Of a DNA stretch of 64,000 bases, positions 62,349 to 64,000 are shown piece after piece; position 1 is the first letter of the stretch, and every line of letters begins with the position of its first letter. Source of the DNA: Brucella cytisi (GTDB lineage: Bacteria > Pseudomonadota > Alphaproteobacteria > Rhizobiales > Rhizobiaceae); the NCBI GenBank assembly GCA_012103075.1, contig JAAVLQ010000003.1:248001-312000 (forward strand), written 5' to 3'. Both the position numbers and the translations under genes were made by a program. Below the pieces are notes generated by a model. It had not been told where the DNA came from. It did no database searches and saw only the letters and a list, made by a program, of their open reading frames with translations.

Positions 62349-63383
62349 CCCTGATCTTGAGTTCGAAACCGACATCGACAATTGTGTTTGTCGATGTTTC
62401 ACCACGCATGGCTTCAAGCAAAAGCTCACCTGCCTGCCGTCCAATTTCCGCGGAAGGTACTGCAACTCGTCGTCAATGGCGGCAGCAGATGACGCGAAAG
62501 TTCAAAGTCGCCGAAGCCGGTAATCGCAAGGCGTTGTGGCACCTTGATACCAATGCGTTGCGTCTCCAGAAGCGCGCCGGAAGCAAGAATATCGCGAAAA
62601 CATGACAGCATCAGCTTCCGGATATTGAGCCAGCGCCCGTCTCAGAAGATCGACACCCGAAGCCATGGCAATCGGCATTTCAGTTGCCACCGTGATGCGT
62701 GGCTTCTCATCCGGGAACTGTTGCTCCATTGTCGCTTTGAATGCGGCGCGGCGTTCAGCAGCCCGGCTGTCGCCCTTCCGAACCACACCGGCAAACACAA
62801 TATAGCGCCGGCCCGTATTGATCAGATGACTGACCATCTCGGTGATCGCCGCCGTATTGGAAAATCCAACCAGCCGGTCAATCGGTTTGTCGGTAAAATC
62901 CCAGCCCTCAACGACTGGAATTTCCGCACGTTTGAGCAATGCGACACCGCGCTTGCTATGGTGTGTGCCAATCAGAAAAACGCCATCCGGACGCCGCCCG
63001 AGGAGGCTGCGAATGATTTCTTCCTCGCGCTCCAGCCGGTAATCGGTATTGCCTAAAAATATCTGATAACCGGCCTGATGCAGAACGTCGGAAAAATGCT
63101 GGATCGTGTCAGCAAAGACAGATGCGGACAGCGTGGGTATGATCGCCGCAACCGTATTGCTTTTATGCGATGCAAGATGGCTTGCCGCGAGATTATGGAC
63201 GTAGTGCGTCTTCTCGATCGCATCCTGAATAAGCTTCCGCTTTTCAGGCATCACGGAATCTGGAAAACGCAACGCGCGCGAAACGGTCTGCATGGAAACC
63301 CCTGCAGCCGCAGCCACATCTGCCATGGTCACACCAGAACCTTTGCGGCGCTGCTTTCGCGGTGTTGAGGCTTCAACGCTCAC
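62338..63383 (-). CDS. LacI-family regulator (frameshifted)
   Basis: About 345 residues. DNA-binding part VTMADVAAAAGVSMQTVSRA; effector domain VAAIIPTLSASVFADTIQHF, GRRPDGVFLIGTHHSKRGVA and GIKVPQRLAITGFGDFELSR. Breaks near 62605 and 62465; the end is TIVDVGFELKIRAS with TAA at 62338, overlapping the convergent hydrolase end by 11 nt. GTG start at 63383 overlaps the lactonase stop. Likely repressor of both operons via the sites at 56241-56314. Confidence 0.82.
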
Positions 63384-64000
63384 AGATAGAACGGCCTGAC
63401 ACAGACGGGAGTGCCAATTTCGATGCGTTTGCCCGTATCGGTCAAATTTCCCGTCTCCTTATCGATTGCGAAGATCGCAATGCAATCTCCATTCTGGTTA
63501 GCGACCAGAAGCCAGTTTCCATCCGGTGTCAGCGTAAAATTACGCGGTGTTGCGCCACCCGTAAAGCTGTGACCGATATCAACGGGCTGCCATTTTCCTG
63601 ATCCACACGAAATGTAGTGATCGAGTCATGACCCCGGTTGGAACAATAAAGAAAACGACCATCGGGCGAGAGGTGAATATCAGCGCCATGCGACTCAACA
63701 TTCGCTGGCACTGTCGGCAAGGTCTGAACAAGGCGCATCTCATCGCCGTCACGCTCAATGAGCGAAACCGTGGAATTGAGTTCGTTGGAGACATAGACAA
63801 ACCGGCTATCAGGATGCTGTGCAATATGGCGAGGACCGGTGCCGGGTGGCGTCGCAACACTGCTCACCCGCTTGAAACTGCCATCACCATCCAGACGATA
63901 GGCAATGAGTTCATCAAGGCCAAGGTCGGCAGAAAGGAACATGCCGCCTTCCGGTGTTTCAACCACGCAATGCGTGTGGCTGCGTTCTTGCCGGTCGACG
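63380..64000 (-). CDS. Lactonase-family beta-propeller protein (5' end outside window, one frameshift)
   Basis: Six-phosphogluconolactonase (Pgl)-type seven-bladed propeller. FLSADLGLDELIAYRLDGDG, PGTGPRHIAQHPDSRFVYVS, NVESHGADIHLSPDGRFLYC and, after a break near 63575, TPRNFTLTPDGNWLLVANQN. Repeated H/P-DGRFLYV blades are clear. The stop overlaps the LacI start (GTGA), so they form one transcript. Family members open sugar lactones, which fits the sugar-type transporter nearby. Confidence 0.82.

Noticed and set aside
1..64000. CRISPR arrays, tRNA and rRNA genes, phage structural genes
   Set aside because: No regularly spaced repeats, no cloverleaf-like conserved tRNA segments and no phage gene families were found while reading both strands.

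Overview
The window looks like an accessory, catabolism-rich chromosomal or chromid region of an alphaproteobacterium of the Hyphomicrobiales (Rhizobiales), most plausibly Brucella/Ochrobactrum or a close relative. This rests on the GC-rich codon use, the density of ABC uptake operons with LacI, GntR and TetR regulators, and the protein families present. It is a judgement from reading the sequence, not a database result. There is no rRNA, tRNA or CRISPR array that I can see. A dominant technical feature is frameshifting: only about nine of roughly sixty genes read through without a break. The others are joined from two to four frames that together give a full-length, well-conserved protein. 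Most breaks are therefore probably uncorrected sequencing indels. Coordinates below span the whole reconstructed gene.

Layout. 1-5.1 kb: a Tat-exported molybdenum hydroxylase divergent from a LacI regulator, a PAS fragment, a methyltransferase and an 820-bp IS6-family element. 5.2-10.2 kb: an NTF2-FMO flavin monooxygenase and a zinc alcohol dehydrogenase behind a sigma-54 promoter, with an AcoR-type activator gene upstream. 10.3-16.6 kb: redox and regulator genes (MmyB-like HTH/SDR, NmrA/AraC), then a scar made of an AraC gene cut by an IS481 element fused to a Tn3 transposase remnant. 16.6-20.5 kb: MFS transporter, HpaI aldolase and 2-hydroxyacid dehydrogenase divergent from a GntR regulator.

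20.5-37.5 kb holds two adjacent Amadori-compound (fructosyl-amine) catabolic loci. Locus 1 has a polar amino acid ABC transporter, an ornithine-cyclodeaminase-like enzyme, LacI, a fructoselysine-type kinase and a deglycase; one 16-bp operator occurs at both of its promoters. Locus 2 has LacI, a second SIS deglycase, a sugar ABC transporter, an epimerase, a second PfkB kinase and a FAD-dependent amine oxidase. 37.9-44.4 kb: a three-subunit aldehyde oxidoreductase of the PaoABC type with its XdhC chaperone, a TetR regulator and a MocA-type cytidylyltransferase. 44.6-45.3 kb: a RelE/DinJ-type toxin-antitoxin pair.

45.5-53 kb: a Weimberg-type pentose module (2-oxoglutarate semialdehyde dehydrogenase, FAH-family dehydratase, ribose/xylose-type ABC transporter, MHS-family symporter). 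53-64 kb: a divergent pair of operons around two copies of a LacI-type operator. Leftward are a CaiB-type CoA-transferase, a solute-binding-protein homologue lacking a signal peptide, and an enoyl-CoA hydratase. Rightward are a solute-binding protein, a two-gene version of the RbsA ATPase, two permeases and an M24 creatinase/prolidase-like hydrolase. A LacI regulator and a lactonase close the block. This last block is the best candidate here for an undescribed catabolic system.
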